This document shows positions 24,401-35,893 of a DNA stretch of 64,000 nucleotides, in pieces. Location: positions 178,686-242,685 of the forward strand of contig JAQGDQ010000357.1 of the NCBI GenBank assembly GCA_030141605.1. Reading direction: 5' to 3'. How positions within the stretch are numbered: the stretch's first letter is position 1; each line of letters starts with the position of its first letter. Origin of the DNA: Tubiluchus corallicola (Eukaryota; Priapulida; Priapulimorpha; Priapulimorphida; Tubiluchidae). The translations under genes were made by a program, and so were the position numbers. The notes beneath the pieces were generated by a model, which was not told the origin of the DNA, made no database searches, and worked only from the letters and a program-made list of their open reading frames with translations.

Positions 24401-27400
24401 TACAAATCAACAGATTAGAATTTAAATTGTCAAAATAAACGTGGATGTAACTAGTTGAAATTGCAAAGAAATTCACCTTATGTGAAATTCAAAGTAATGA
24501 CAGCAGTATTTCATTATGTAGACTTAGACTAATTGTTTACCTTGTTATGACCTTTTCTGGATCTCATATAAGGTGAAATTATTTAATTTCTCTGCAATTT
24601 CAACTAGTTACATCCATGTTTATTTTGACAATTTAAATTCTAATCTGTTGACTTGTATTTACATTTTGTGCCTTTGTATTTTAGCATCATCATTGTACCA
24701 ACTATGCCTTTTTTGCTTGTTTTTAATGTGTATCGAAAATGACTGTAATAGCCAAAACAATTGTCCGTGCTCAGTAAACATGTCGATTGGTAGAGGCTGG
24801 CTCTTTCACATGTTTTCATTTGGAATGATTCCTTCAGACCATTTTGGTCTGAGAAGGGCGTGCTTCTTCGCTTCATGCGTAAAATGACCACCAGTTCATA
24901 TGATAATTGATGTATTACTTGTTGCCAAAGATGCAGCTGGAGTGAATGACTCGTCTGAATGAAGCATCTCTTAAGCACTTTACAAATTAATACTTAATGT
25001 GTCAATGCCTAATGTTCATTGACCAGTGCACAAATCACCACATTTCAGATGCTTTGCGGGCTGCCAGTAATTCGGTGGCTTGAATTACAATATGATAATA
25101 GTGCCATATTGGTTCACTTTATTTTATGTAAATCTAATACAGGATGTTGGAAATTGCATGATGAATCTATTTTGTACTGTTAATAAGACAGAGTACAGGA
25201 AGTCACTGAGCTCTTCTAATAGCTTAAAATTTGTTGAAAAAAGTGTTGATGGAGGCTTGCTAACTTTAGTTAAAGTCTTGGTTTAGTAATTAAAGCTGTT
25301 TTGTTGTAAATGCTATTTTAAACTCTGAGAAATTCAGAGTATTGATGTAAATTATTAGTTCTACTAAATTTTGCAGTAAATGATAATATGATTTTTAAGA
25401 TTTATGATTAATATAAGGCTGGTTCAAGAGTTTGTTTTATATTTCTTTTTTTAAAAAACTTGTCTTGCTGTGTTTTCATATCATTTTAAAATTCTATATT
25501 TTGTACGTATGAAATTATGAATTGTAACTCTTCATATATAAAGTTTGAGCATCTTTAAAGCCCATGATTTTTAGCAGTCGTAGTTTAGAATGATAATTTT
25601 TGATGACCACATCTTTTTTCTAGGTTTCTCATTAATTATGCACCGTTTGATTTGGCATATAAATTATGCAAGTTTGCACCGCTTTTCACGGCCCTGCAAT
25701 TAGTGGTGCAGGTCCGCCGAACGAAGAGAATAACCATCGGCATCGACATGGGCCTAGCAAAAACTGATAATAACATTATTGCCATATGTTGTGGTGTAAC
25801 TTTTGGTAGGATATGTTAAAAATTACATTGTACATGTTTTGGCAGCCATTTTGTATTTGCTAGAAAACAGCAAAAGGAAAACTCATTGATTTACTGTTAG
25901 AGCATATCATTAGTACTGTAAAGCAATTTATTAAAGCGATCTGTTAGTTTAACTTAAAAAAGTATTTTTTCACAAATTATTCTTATTAAATTGCATTTAT
26001 GGTTACTACTATAAAGATTTATTAAAAAATGTCAAAAATTGACAAATATTTCTGTTTTCAACAAAGAAAATCGCTGTCAAATTATTGAGGCTCAAGTAGT
26101 ATTTCCTTAAAGAGTGCAGCATAATTAATAGATCTGTCTAAAGTGTCTGTGTATAGATAATTTCATATTTTATTTAGCTGATAATAGTTTACTACATGTT
26201 GCATCATGACAGCAATGGTGGAAATCTTATGATGTCACTTGCTTGCATTCTTTCTGGAAGCTGCTTCTTTGCAGATTTTTCTCAGTTGCACATTCTCCTG
26301 TCTTTTCTTATTAACTATTCTGGTGATTCGTCGGTAACTAAGCCTTACCTGTTTTTCTCAGGTACGTAATCAACTACACCCCGTTCGATTTGTCCTACAA
26401 GCTTCTCAAGCTGTTACCCTTTAAACTAGTCATCTGCTCTATGAAGGAGATTTTCAGGGCTAAAAAGGTTCATATAGGAGTAACCAAAGCTATGAGCGTG
26501 TATCCAGATGCCTACTTAATCATGGTGACGGTCGGGGTAGTCTATTGTGAGTTTTAATGCCCTCTTGCATGTTAGTTACTGCGTCTGGGCAGACTGTTAT
26601 GTGTTTGATGCAAAATTTGCACTGCTGCAATGCTTGTTTTTAAAGTTAAATTAGTCTGCTGGTTTGTTACTTGTTTAAAGTTAGATTGTGCTGCTAGAAT
26701 GCTACCTGTGCATATAAAGCCAAGTTTATGTTTTGCATTTTAGGCTAAAATTGTTCTTTTGAAAATGTTTGATCACAGTGAGTATTTGCTGCTAAAAAGG
26801 TGTGCTATTTTGTTGTTGTTTGAATGGCTTGTAGCTGTGTCTGAAGCTGATGTCTTAGAATAACTGCAATTAAATTGTTTCTGGCTAAAACATTTTTTTG
26901 TTTTCAATTAGGCTTAAGACTAGCTTTTTTATCGAGAAAGGCATACAAATTTACAGGTTAATCCTAACTTAAAATATCGTCCGTGTTTGAAGAGCTTTGT
27001 GTTGTTCTGTTGGAATGTAACGTTTGATGCAAATTTTAATGTTGGCAATAAAACTTGGCATTTCATCTTAATTAGCCATGCCTGAGTGCTTTGTGGTTGA
27101 GCATGTCATTCGTAAGGTGTGTTTTTTGTGTGCGTCTCTCTAGAATTTTGATTTAAACTAAATCAACATGTTATACTTGTTATGCAGTTGATAATTTGGG
27201 ACTGAACTTGCATGCTCTGATTTCATTTTTACATGCTAAATTATATTCTTAGAGTTTGTGTATTTGCAGCTGCTGCATGTTTGATGACGAAATGCAGTGT
27301 TAAAAAGTTACACATTTGTATTTAGTGGTCTGCGTTTATTAACCTGTTAAAACTTTATAGGTTTGAGACTAAATTAAGCTACTTTGCTCACCTGCGTTAC

Positions 27401-28901
27401 TACTGTCCTGCTTGTTATCACCGCATTCTATAAAGACCTTCGTTATTTACACCTGCGTCTTTCAACGAATGCCACCGGCTACTGATGTGGCTTCCTTAAG
27501 TAATCATAATTTAGCAGATTAACATCCGATTCATCCACACAAAGTTATTAGTGATTTGCAGTGGACATTGGTCATTCATGAATGTTAATATTATTTTCCG
27601 TTTTTGCTAAAATATTCATTAATTTAGCATGTGTTATGTTTTTCGAGTTTCTACACAGCTGTGCACGTTTAAGCTTTGCTTATGTCTGTTCTGTACTAAC
27701 TATTGCTATCAATAGAAATATTTTTGAACTAACTTAATTTTAAAACCTAGATCAGCCTTGTGGGCTCGTGGCATCTACATGTTTGTGTTGTTATTAGACT
27801 GATGTATGTTGAATTTCGCTCCTTCAACAAATTTACTTAAAAAGTCAAAATCAGTTATTGATTTCAATTTGTTTTCGTTGACTGAATGGAATTCGCAACA
27901 AAGTAGAATTGTTGAAGGACAAAGCACAAAAACGTACAGTGAGCGTGTTTCATGTGTTCGCAAAAGCTGAAATTGAAGCACAGTGCTATTGTACAACATT
28001 CAGTGTCATATACAAAAACTCGACAAATTGTAAATTTAAAATTCAAATTTCAAGTTTACAGTTGTGTTCTCGCATGAGCTCTCAAACGTGTGCACTATGT
28101 TACAACCGAACACTTCTTAATTGAGAGGTACAGCACCTGTTCTGTGTGCAACTCGTTTCCAAAATGCAGGCGTTAGTGCCCCTCTAACTAACGCATGCAT
28201 GTAAGCGGAATGCATGTAAGAGCAAAGAGCTAATTATGCGAATACGCAATTGCATTTCTCTGGTAATAAGTCTAGAAAAGTAGTATGTTCTCTTTCAATA
28301 TTGTTTGGAGTAGATTGTTTTGAGTTATAGTTTAAGATTAGATCCAATTTTCCTTTAATATCTAGTTGTTTACTTGCACAGTGGCTCACTCTCAGGAATA
28401 CTTGAAATGATTATGTGTGGGTTAAACCATTGAAAGAGAGTCTCGTCACTTCAAATAAACGTGCTGGCAGCAAGTTTCTTACAAACGTCATTTGGAGATC
28501 TCATCTTATCTCTTCACTTGGTTTATTAACCTTCAACCAAGGGCATTTCAGTCCCGCTGTTTGATTTAATTTGAATTGATTGTGTTACTGCGTTACTCCT
28601 GTGCCAATCAATCAACTTGGAAGAAATTTTGTTTTCAAATTAAAAAAAGTTATTAAGGCATTTAGTTTTCGCACTGAAATGCTGCTGATTTGGTTTGTGA
28701 TGTTAGAAAAGTCAGAAGACTTTGGAGTCAGATTTTTGAGTCAGTATCATTAATTGTTTTTGGAAATTAGAATTTTACAAATTCCTGGAATTAAATTTTT
28801 ACGTTTTTTAATTGAAATTAGATTAATTTAGTTAGTTTTTACTAATTTTCATTAACATCTTAACATCGGTACCACCAGTCCTTCAGTTTCACTAGTAAAA
28901 A

Positions 28902-28933
<32 letters not shown>

Positions 28934-31613
28934 CATCATTATCGTCATCATCATCATTATTATTTTAGTTGAATGTTAAATAATTTTTTTCAACATCATA
29001 TTACATGTCAATTTGGTGGACACTGTCTGTGTACCATTTAACCAAGATTAGGTAGTTGCCATTTGTGAAAATCATTGCCTGTTTGTTTTTTGGGTTTCAA
29101 ACAGTGTAACTTATTTTTCTAAACTGTCATACGAAAAACGCAAATGAATTTCATTGCAGTTGTGAAGAACAAGCTATAGAAATTTGCCGGCATTATTTAT
29201 TGGGAAACTTTTGAAGGTTGTAAAAAAACAACCTCCTGTAATACTGCTTCTATTGCATTCCAAAATGGAATTTTTGTTTCTGATTTTACTGCTTTTGTCG
29301 TGCAGCTGGTGCTAAAGTGTTTTTGTTTTTGGTTCAGGGTGTGTGTGTGTGTTTTCTGGGAAAATTTTAATTGGTAAATGGAATCCAAATCAACAGCATA
29401 AGGTGAAAGCTTACCATGTCAAAATGACCTGTCGAACCTGCATCAGTCATCTAAGAATGCCCTATAATGATAAAACCAATACTTACAAATAAGATGTTTG
29501 CTCACTGTGCATTTGATGGCATGTTTTCCTTAAGATATTCATATTTAATTGAATGTGGCATTGAAATTTGTTGCTGTGAGACATTTTATTTTGTTGCGAA
29601 TTCCATGACAATAAGTAAAAAAAATTACAAAGTAAAATAAAGTATGCATCACGGTTATTTCTTTAATATGCGATTCTCTACTTAAATAATTTCATTATTT
29701 TTGATGTTTTTTTAGTGAATCATAATCATTTAAACTCTTACTGAATTAAATTGGCACTTTTCGGAAATTGTCGTAAAAACAAATTTTAGATGTTCTGGGA
29801 ACTCCAGGTTTTTCAATTAGGCTGGTATTTATTGTTTACGTTTTTCTACTGGTGTAATCATAGCATAAATATGCGCATGGCGTCGCACGTGGAATTACTG
29901 TTTCTGTCTCTATTTGTTTGTGCAATGTTTATAGACGTTCTGGCGGTGCCAGAAAGCTGATTGATATTGAAATTGAGTTCCTTTGGTTATTTTGTTAATA
30001 TAGCATGCGGTAGCAACATGATCAGGACGTTTGAGAGGCTCGTCAGGGGCGTGTGGACTCCAGGACAGCATGAAGCGCTTCAGCCCACGTTGTGAGTGAT
30101 ATATCACTGATATTGCTTAGTATATTATTGTAGTTTGATGTATGGTACAGTGCCTAGCATAATTTGAGATGTCTTATACGCTTATTGAATTATTAAATTC
30201 AGATACAGTAGTTTCAATTTTAATTTCTATTTACTTGTCTCATACTGCAAGTTTACATATTACAAAGTTTTAGTAATGGTTAATATTGTAGCTAAAAAAG
30301 TGACAGTGTGGAGAAAGACCCTATGGTCACTGCGTCCACCAGACACTCAAAATACCATTATATTAGTTTTTGTCGGTGGTGTTAATAAGCAGCTTGTTGT
30401 ACAGTATCTCTAAATATTGTTATTAATTAGAATTAGGTAGAATTCTTGTTCAACAGCAACACATTATAATTTATGTAGAATGTATAAGGAAAAAACTAAT
30501 GCGATAACATGTCAATGATACATAGCAGAAGCAACAGTAATTCTAACCTTGATAAAACTCAATAAAAACATTCAAATTACAGAAGATTTTAACTTTTAAA
30601 ACAGGCAAAAATGCATTAAAATTGGCAAAATAGTCAACAGCATTGTTACAGCAGAAGCAGAATATACAAAAAAGTAGTAATAGAAATGACACTGTGTATT
30701 TCTGACTTGAATGTAGATGGTTGCACAGCCAACTGTCTAAACTAACACTTCCGTAACCTGTGTGGCAATGTGATTTGTAGAATAAATCAAGCAATATGAC
30801 GATTGCAGGTGCAATCCACTAACACCAGTAAATTGTCTGTTGGGCAGCATGTATCTTATGTAGGAGAAAATTTTTGCAGAATGTGAACGTGAATGCAGAA
30901 CATTAAGGCATCTTTGGTTTCCAAGAAGCACCATACTGATTTGTTTTGGAAATGGTGTTTTTCGATTTTGTGGCAGAATTATGTTACATTCACTTATGGT
31001 CCAAAATGAGAATAATTATTTTATACTTTTGTTCTGGTTGAAGTTGCTAAAGAATTTTATCTCCTACTCTGCGAATCCAAGTTAAGCTAAAGACTGCACC
31101 AATTTCTCTTTTCACATGTGTTATGGTATTTTGAAAAACACCACTGACACTAACACTGCGTCATTATTATTTTTGTTCTATAAGTTCTGGTATTCATTTC
31201 ATAGCAATTATGGCAGAAACTTTGTCATAATTGGAAAGTTATTCCTTTTGTTAAATGTAATGGACTTGCTGTTAAGATTACCACTTATTTTGTTTCGTTC
31301 TTTAATTTGCAGTGTATCGAAAGCCTGTTTGGTAGCTGCCATACTATTTGTCTTGGAGAAGAAAACAGATTACATAAACGTTCCACACTCAGCTGTGTAT
31401 CTCGGAGTAGTCGTCTTTTTCGTGTATTTCAAGCTTTCGTCGCTGTTACTGGGAATTCACGACCCATTCGTACCGTTTGAGAACCTGTTCTGTGCCATTT
31501 TCCTTGGCGGGATGTTTGATGCTCTGCGAGACGCCATACAGTCTACAAAAGAGAAGGCAGCCAAAGTTGACGCAAAAAACGGCAAGGCGGAGAAGGACAA
31601 AAAGCGAGATTAA
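18476..31613 (+). CDS. TMEM38: TRIC intracellular cation channel (TMEM38-like), alternative exon 3
   Basis: Coding exons: 18,476-18,596; 22,439-22,595; then either 25,624-25,805 (3a) or 26,362-26,546 (3b); 30,004-30,091; 31,313-31,613. All junctions are GT-AG and in phase. The products are 282 residues (3a) or 283 (3b), close to the ~290-300 of mammalian TRIC-A/B. Family landmarks include MFPYFEIAHYVL near the N terminus, HPFACWLSSMMM with FAGG and LLGE in exon 2, INYxPFDLxYK and the KExxRxxK segment in exon 3, and CGSNMIRTFERLVRGVW in exon 4. The last exon gives KACLVAAILFVLEK and ends in a lysine-rich cytosolic tail (KAEKDKKRD). TRIC channels are homotrimeric ER/SR monovalent-cation channels that supply counter-ions during Ca2+ release. 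Whether it is TRIC-A or TRIC-B-like cannot be told here. Introns 1 and 2 are several kb and contain the inverted repeat at 24,291-24,774. Confidence 0.95.
22050..22098. repeat. (TA)n and TATG-type microsatellite
   Basis: A short run of alternating TA followed by 'tgtatgta/tacatgta' words in TRIC intron 1. The sequence is partly self-complementary. Confidence 0.7.
23665..23830 (+). repeat. Possible tRNA-derived SINE
   Basis: The sequence has an A-box-like 'tggctgagtg' (about 23,680) and a B-box-like 'gggttcaata' (about 23,715), spaced as in a tRNA promoter, followed by unrelated body sequence. It is too diverged to be a functional tRNA. It lies in TRIC intron 2. Confidence 0.35.
24291..24774. 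repeat. Long inverted repeat (~200-bp arms, ~75-bp loop)
   Basis: The left arm (about 24,291-24,487) is matched by the reverse complement of the right arm (about 24,563-24,774). The inner ~75 bp of each arm (24,404-24,478 and 24,580-24,655) is nearly identical, including 'caacagattagaatttaaat' and 'ggatgtaactagttgaaatt'. Identity falls outward but can be followed for ~200 bp. It lies in TRIC intron 2, about 0.9 kb upstream of exon 3a. It may be a foldback element or two inserted copies in opposite orientation. In the transcript it would form a long double-stranded hairpin. Confidence 0.85.
25624..25805 (+). CDS. TRIC alternative exon 3a (divergent version)
   Basis: 182 nt, acceptor TTTTTTCTAG|G, donor TTTG|GTAGGA. 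It enters in phase 2 and leaves in phase 1, exactly like exon 3b. It encodes INYAPFDLAYKLCKFAPLF and then VVQVRRTKRITIGI. It aligns to the same segment of TRIC as exon 3b, at roughly one-third identity. The family's KExxRxxK motif reads VQVRRTKR here: the first lysine and the glutamate are replaced, while the arginine and the last basic residue remain. The codon spanning into exon 4 becomes Ala. Confidence 0.85.
26362..26546 (+). CDS. TRIC alternative exon 3b (canonical version)
   Basis: 185 nt, acceptor TTTTTCTCAG|G, donor TATT|GTGAGT, phase 2 in and phase 1 out. It encodes INYTPFDLSYKLLKLLPFK followed by MKEIFRAKKVHIGV, retaining the complete KExxRxxK motif implicated in TRIC gating and lipid binding. 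It is clearly closer to vertebrate TRICs than exon 3a. The codon into exon 4 becomes Ser. The intron separating 3a from 3b is 556 nt. Confidence 0.93.
26547..30003. other. TRIC intron between exon 3b and exon 4
   Basis: No further alternative exon copies and no coding segment seen. A (TTA)n/(TCA)n microsatellite occupies about 28,901-28,968. Confidence 0.5.
28901..28968. repeat. (TTA)n / (TCA)n microsatellite
   Basis: A run of ATT units passing into ATC units, in a TRIC intron. Confidence 0.9.
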
Positions 31614-34600
31614 CGGGACGGGGTGTGGACTAGGTTATGTAACTTTAGCAATAATTTTGAGTTGGTGTTATGAACTAGTGCAAGAGAATCAAAAGGTGTT
31701 CCAGTGGCTGTTCACTGCCTGTATTATTCAATGCTGTACGTGTTTCATAACTTTCGTTCACGCAGGTGAGGGAATGTCTAGTGAACAAAGGAACTGCACC
31801 TGGTGAACATTTGTGAGTTCTAACAGGTTTTGTCAAAGAAAAATCAAAGAACAATGGCATATCATTTATTTTGTAACAATTTACTGAACAGCTGGAGCTG
31901 CTGAGAAATTTTACCGTATTTTGCACAATAATGTCAAACAGAATATAAATCTATGGCTGTCAGGCATTTTTCTGCAGAAGTTTCATAGCAGGCTTATACG
32001 AAATGTAATATTTTTGGTCAAGGGACTCATCTTGATATTTTGTTGTTTTTGATATGACCTTTTCAAAAAGCCCAAGGCTTCATCATTTCGAATCAGGTCG
32101 TCATGAAACTGCAAGTGAACATACTAGAACATATTTCGTATCTAGACGGAGTCAGATTTTTGATCTACCATCTTGGGTTCACTGAGTCCCTCGACCAAAT
32201 GTTCGAGTCGTACTTGTGTGTACAGTAACATGAGAATGGGAAATGCGTGTCAATAAAGACAAAAAGTTTCAAAAAGTGTTACAAGTTAGCGGCTTTCTGG
32301 ATAATGTTGTAAGGATCTATGAATTTGTTAGTCTCTTAAATTCTTTTCAGACTTGAGGGTTTTTGGCTTTCTTGTTCACTTTAAATAAACAATAATTAAT
32401 AAGTTGGTCTATGGCTGCAAGAGTGTGCTACTTTTTGCTTTCAGAAATCTGTTTCTCATTTACCTTGAGTTTGAAGCTTCGAGTATTTACAAGAAACAGA
32501 AGTAAAGAAGAGTTCATGCAGTTGTGTGTTGAAAAATGATAAAAGAGGGATAATTTTGCTGTTGCTTGACTTTCTAGTAGACACACATTAAATTTACGCT
32601 TTATGCAGCAAAGGACTGTTATAAACAAGTTTCAGAAATAGCTTGTTTAACCCTTGCCCATCTTTAGCTCAAATAAGTACTCTATGAACTGTTTTCTCAG
32701 TACTGTATACATCTATATGGTACTCATTTAGTTGACTGTCAGTTTTCTATAATAATATTTCAGTATATTAGTTACTGATGTTGTCAGCTATAACAAGTAT
32801 TGCTAGGTATCTAGATAAAGTCATTTATGTATTAGTCTACTAATAGTATGGTTGTTAATTTATTCTTTGTTAAAAAGGTGAAATTAGCTATTCTGACTTA
32901 GTTAGTTTATTCTTGAGTAGCGATAGAGTATTTAAATTAGCTTAAAGTTTTCTGTAAAATCTGACATTAAGCTCATTCTAGACTATCGCTCATTAATATT
33001 GTGAATGAGTGACACTTAGTTACCATTCGTGTAACATGTATTTCAGAGGCGTGTACAAAAGTGTGGCTACACTATCATGCCAGCGAGCAAACGTCTGCAA
33101 GGAAAAAGTGCAAAGAATCTAGGCGTTTGAGTAGATGTTATCGGGACGTCGTATGACTCGAGTTGAAGCTGTCATTTGCACACGTCTACACCCACTTTGT
33201 TGATGTGCAATAGTTTAGACAGAGCTTTAGGTTCCTGTAGTTATTATAATTGGGAAACTATTAAGCCTCTTAAGATCTAGTAACTTTTCTGTCAGACTGT
33301 CATGTCCGTTGCAAACTTGCAAAAAGTGCAAAGCTGGCAATGTGTTTTTTAAGTATTGTTTTGACTAGTCTTAGTGTACAACTGTGTATTTGTAATTTTT
33401 CTCCTAATGGATTATTTTGTGATATCTTTGTATATACCGTTATTATGACAAACTATTATTAGGCTTAATGTTGTAGAATTATAGGTGCATCTTTTGACAC
33501 ACATTTGCAGTAATAATGCACCATTTCTCATCACTATTATTTGTTATTGCATTTATGTAGTACTGCTAGGTTTTTCAGTTTTTAAATATCTATGCAAATT
33601 GTTGTTTTTTCATTTTGGTGCCATATTATGTCTTTTGTGCACCAGCATTAGTCATTACTGATTCATTACTTGTGATTTTAGTTATGGTGTCAGTAAGTAA
33701 CTGTCTAGTATGAAAAAACAAAGCTCAAGTTTTTTTGGCTTGTCATTTAGCAAATCTGCTGTAGCTTTTTGCAAATTATTTCTATTAATCCAAATTCATG
33801 TACTGAAACTGTCTAGTGCTAAAGGGATAATGTTGTGATGACTATATTTGAATGTCAGTTCGGTAAGGCAGTGTCTAACAGTATTCTGTGTGCCATCGTT
33901 GGCAACTGCTGACATTCTAATTATGACATTCAGTGAGCCAGAGTTGGCAACTGTTAATTAAATATACTCAGTGTGCCAGTGCTGGTTACTGTAAATTATG
34001 TATTTATGGTATTCAGTCAGGCTGGAAACTGTGTGAATTGTTAATGATGTTCAACACTTGCACCTGCATTGGCAATTGCTAATTTATAGATATTCAATAT
34101 TCCAGCTATTGTAAAGTTGTGCTAATTTGTGGTACCCAGTGACCCAGGTTAGGCAATTCTGTTTATTTACAAAAACTAATTACGAGTATAAGCTTGAGAG
34201 GAATACTTGGTTAGTTAACACCAAAGTACTTTGGTATAACTATGGTTAGCTGCATTTCATCATGCATATCGGAAAATTATAAGACTTTGCATTGTCATAC
34301 GGACTGCCTTATTCTCAGTGATTAATTTTTGCAAAGTTAGATTAACTATAGTATCATTAACTATATGACTTGGTAAAATATGTTGGGGCCTCTATTATTT
34401 CAGGGAAATTTTAGGCAGTATATACTACTCAAGATGTCATAATCTTGCAAGGTAAGGTGTCAGAATTTTGAATTGGATAAAGCAGCCTTGGTTTTAAAAT
34501 ACAGTTTTTTTTATAATACATGTACTATTAAAATTGTTCATGGGCTTCCATACCTGTAATTAAACGCGTATTGCATTCTCATCACATTTCTTGTACAATC

Positions 34601-35870
34601 TGTACACATGGTGGAAAATAATGTATTTCGTATTGTTGTTCACATTGTATGCGTTTGTATATGTTGAAAACATTTGGTATTTATTCGTAATTAGATACTG
34701 TGGACATCGGATGGCGTTGGGAGAGTTTATCTCGTCTGTCCTATGAGACTGAAGTAATTAAATGGGTACACGAACATGAGATGATTTATTAATAGATAGA
34801 CTTACTATTTCAACTACCTAATGGCAGCCATTTTCAACAGTTCAACAAAATGTGAAGTTTTATTAGCCGTCATGTATAAAGATATGTGTAGAAACTACAA
34901 AACTACCCAAAATTTGATTGCAGGAAGGATTACATTCACGAGATGCAAATATTCGAAGACTTTACATCGATTATTATGCAGACACTGAACTTCCTAGAAG
35001 GTTTCTAGAAGGACTTTAGCTTCTTGATTTAATCATATGTTGTACAAGTTTGAATATTTTGGGAAAAGATTGTATCCACGATACGGAATCTGAATTTAAT
35101 CGACTGCTAGGAAGTAACTGATAATGGCAGACTTTACTACATACGTCAAAAGACATTTAGTAACATGTACATCACTGGTTTCTCTATATTTGTCTATAGG
35201 CAATTTCTCTATAGGCAATGAAAAATTAACCTCATTGGATTTTCATTCTTCAGAAAATGAGCAGTTAAATTTTTTGGCATATGTGATAGTCAAATAACGA
35301 TTAATGGAACCTAAATTCAAATACGATCTCAACATGATCATATATGTTTTATCTTGAAAGGCATTTGTCTCATTGTGAATGTCAACTGTGCAATTGGAGA
35401 CTGTGCAATCCTTAATTGATTGCTATTATCCCAATGAAGTGCTCAATGCTAGTCGCAGTGATTTTACAAAGAATGCGTAAATGATGCTGTGGTCTGTGTT
35501 ATAGCCATGATGACAGTTAGCACAAGACACACTTCTAATATTTGTTCACCAACCTCTGGTAATCCACCAACCATCACCTCTGCAAGTTTTGCTACTTTCA
35601 CAGCTAGTGACGCCTTAGCAAATTCTTCAAATTCAACAAAATGCGAAGTTCTGTCTCTTGAGAACTGCTGCCATTGGGTAATTGAAATTTTGAGTTTGTC
35701 TTTTAGGAAATCATCCCTCGTACTAATTTAATTATTTCAGTATGTTTCGAGGTGTTAGTATATGAATAAAACATCTTAATGAGGCTGAACGACATTTTAG
35801 TGTTAGTTTTACTTGTTAACCAGTTTTACTCCTTGTTACAAATAAATTTCTACAAAAAACTTCTGCTGTA
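31614..35870 (+). other. Presumed 3' UTR of TRIC gene
   Basis: No coding potential seen. A diverged unit of the ~140-bp repeat family lies at about 32,045-32,190, and a ~42-bp degenerate tandem array at 33,883-34,172. Candidate poly(A) signals include AATAAA at 32,252-32,257 and 35,841-35,846. The last one is about 45 bp from a minus-strand AATAAA, which would make the TRIC and IPP transcripts end almost back to back. Inferred. Confidence 0.35.
33883..34172 (+). repeat. Degenerate ~42-bp tandem array, seven units
   Basis: Units begin near 33,883, 33,928, 33,966, 34,011, 34,050, 34,092 and 34,134, a spacing of 38-47. Each starts with an 'attcagtg-gcca'-like block, then 'ttggcaactg' and then 'taattta'. 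Divergence is high, so the array is old. Confidence 0.75.
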
Positions 35871-35893
35871 TGAATATTTATAACAACTTTATT
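35841..35893. terminator. Convergent poly(A) signals of TRIC (+) and IPP (-)
   Basis: A plus-strand AATAAA at 35,841-35,846 faces a minus-strand AATAAA at 35,888-35,893. Position between two convergent genes supports use as shared termini, but no cDNA evidence is available. Confidence 0.3.

Noticed and set aside
24573-24978. Overlapping ORFs of 104 (+) and 112 (-) residues in TRIC intron 2
   Set aside because: They fall largely on the right arm of the inverted repeat and show no protein features.
31477-31806. Plus-strand 109-residue ORF overlapping the last TRIC exon
   Set aside because: Wrong frame relative to the TRIC coding sequence. It continues past the TRIC stop with no family signature.
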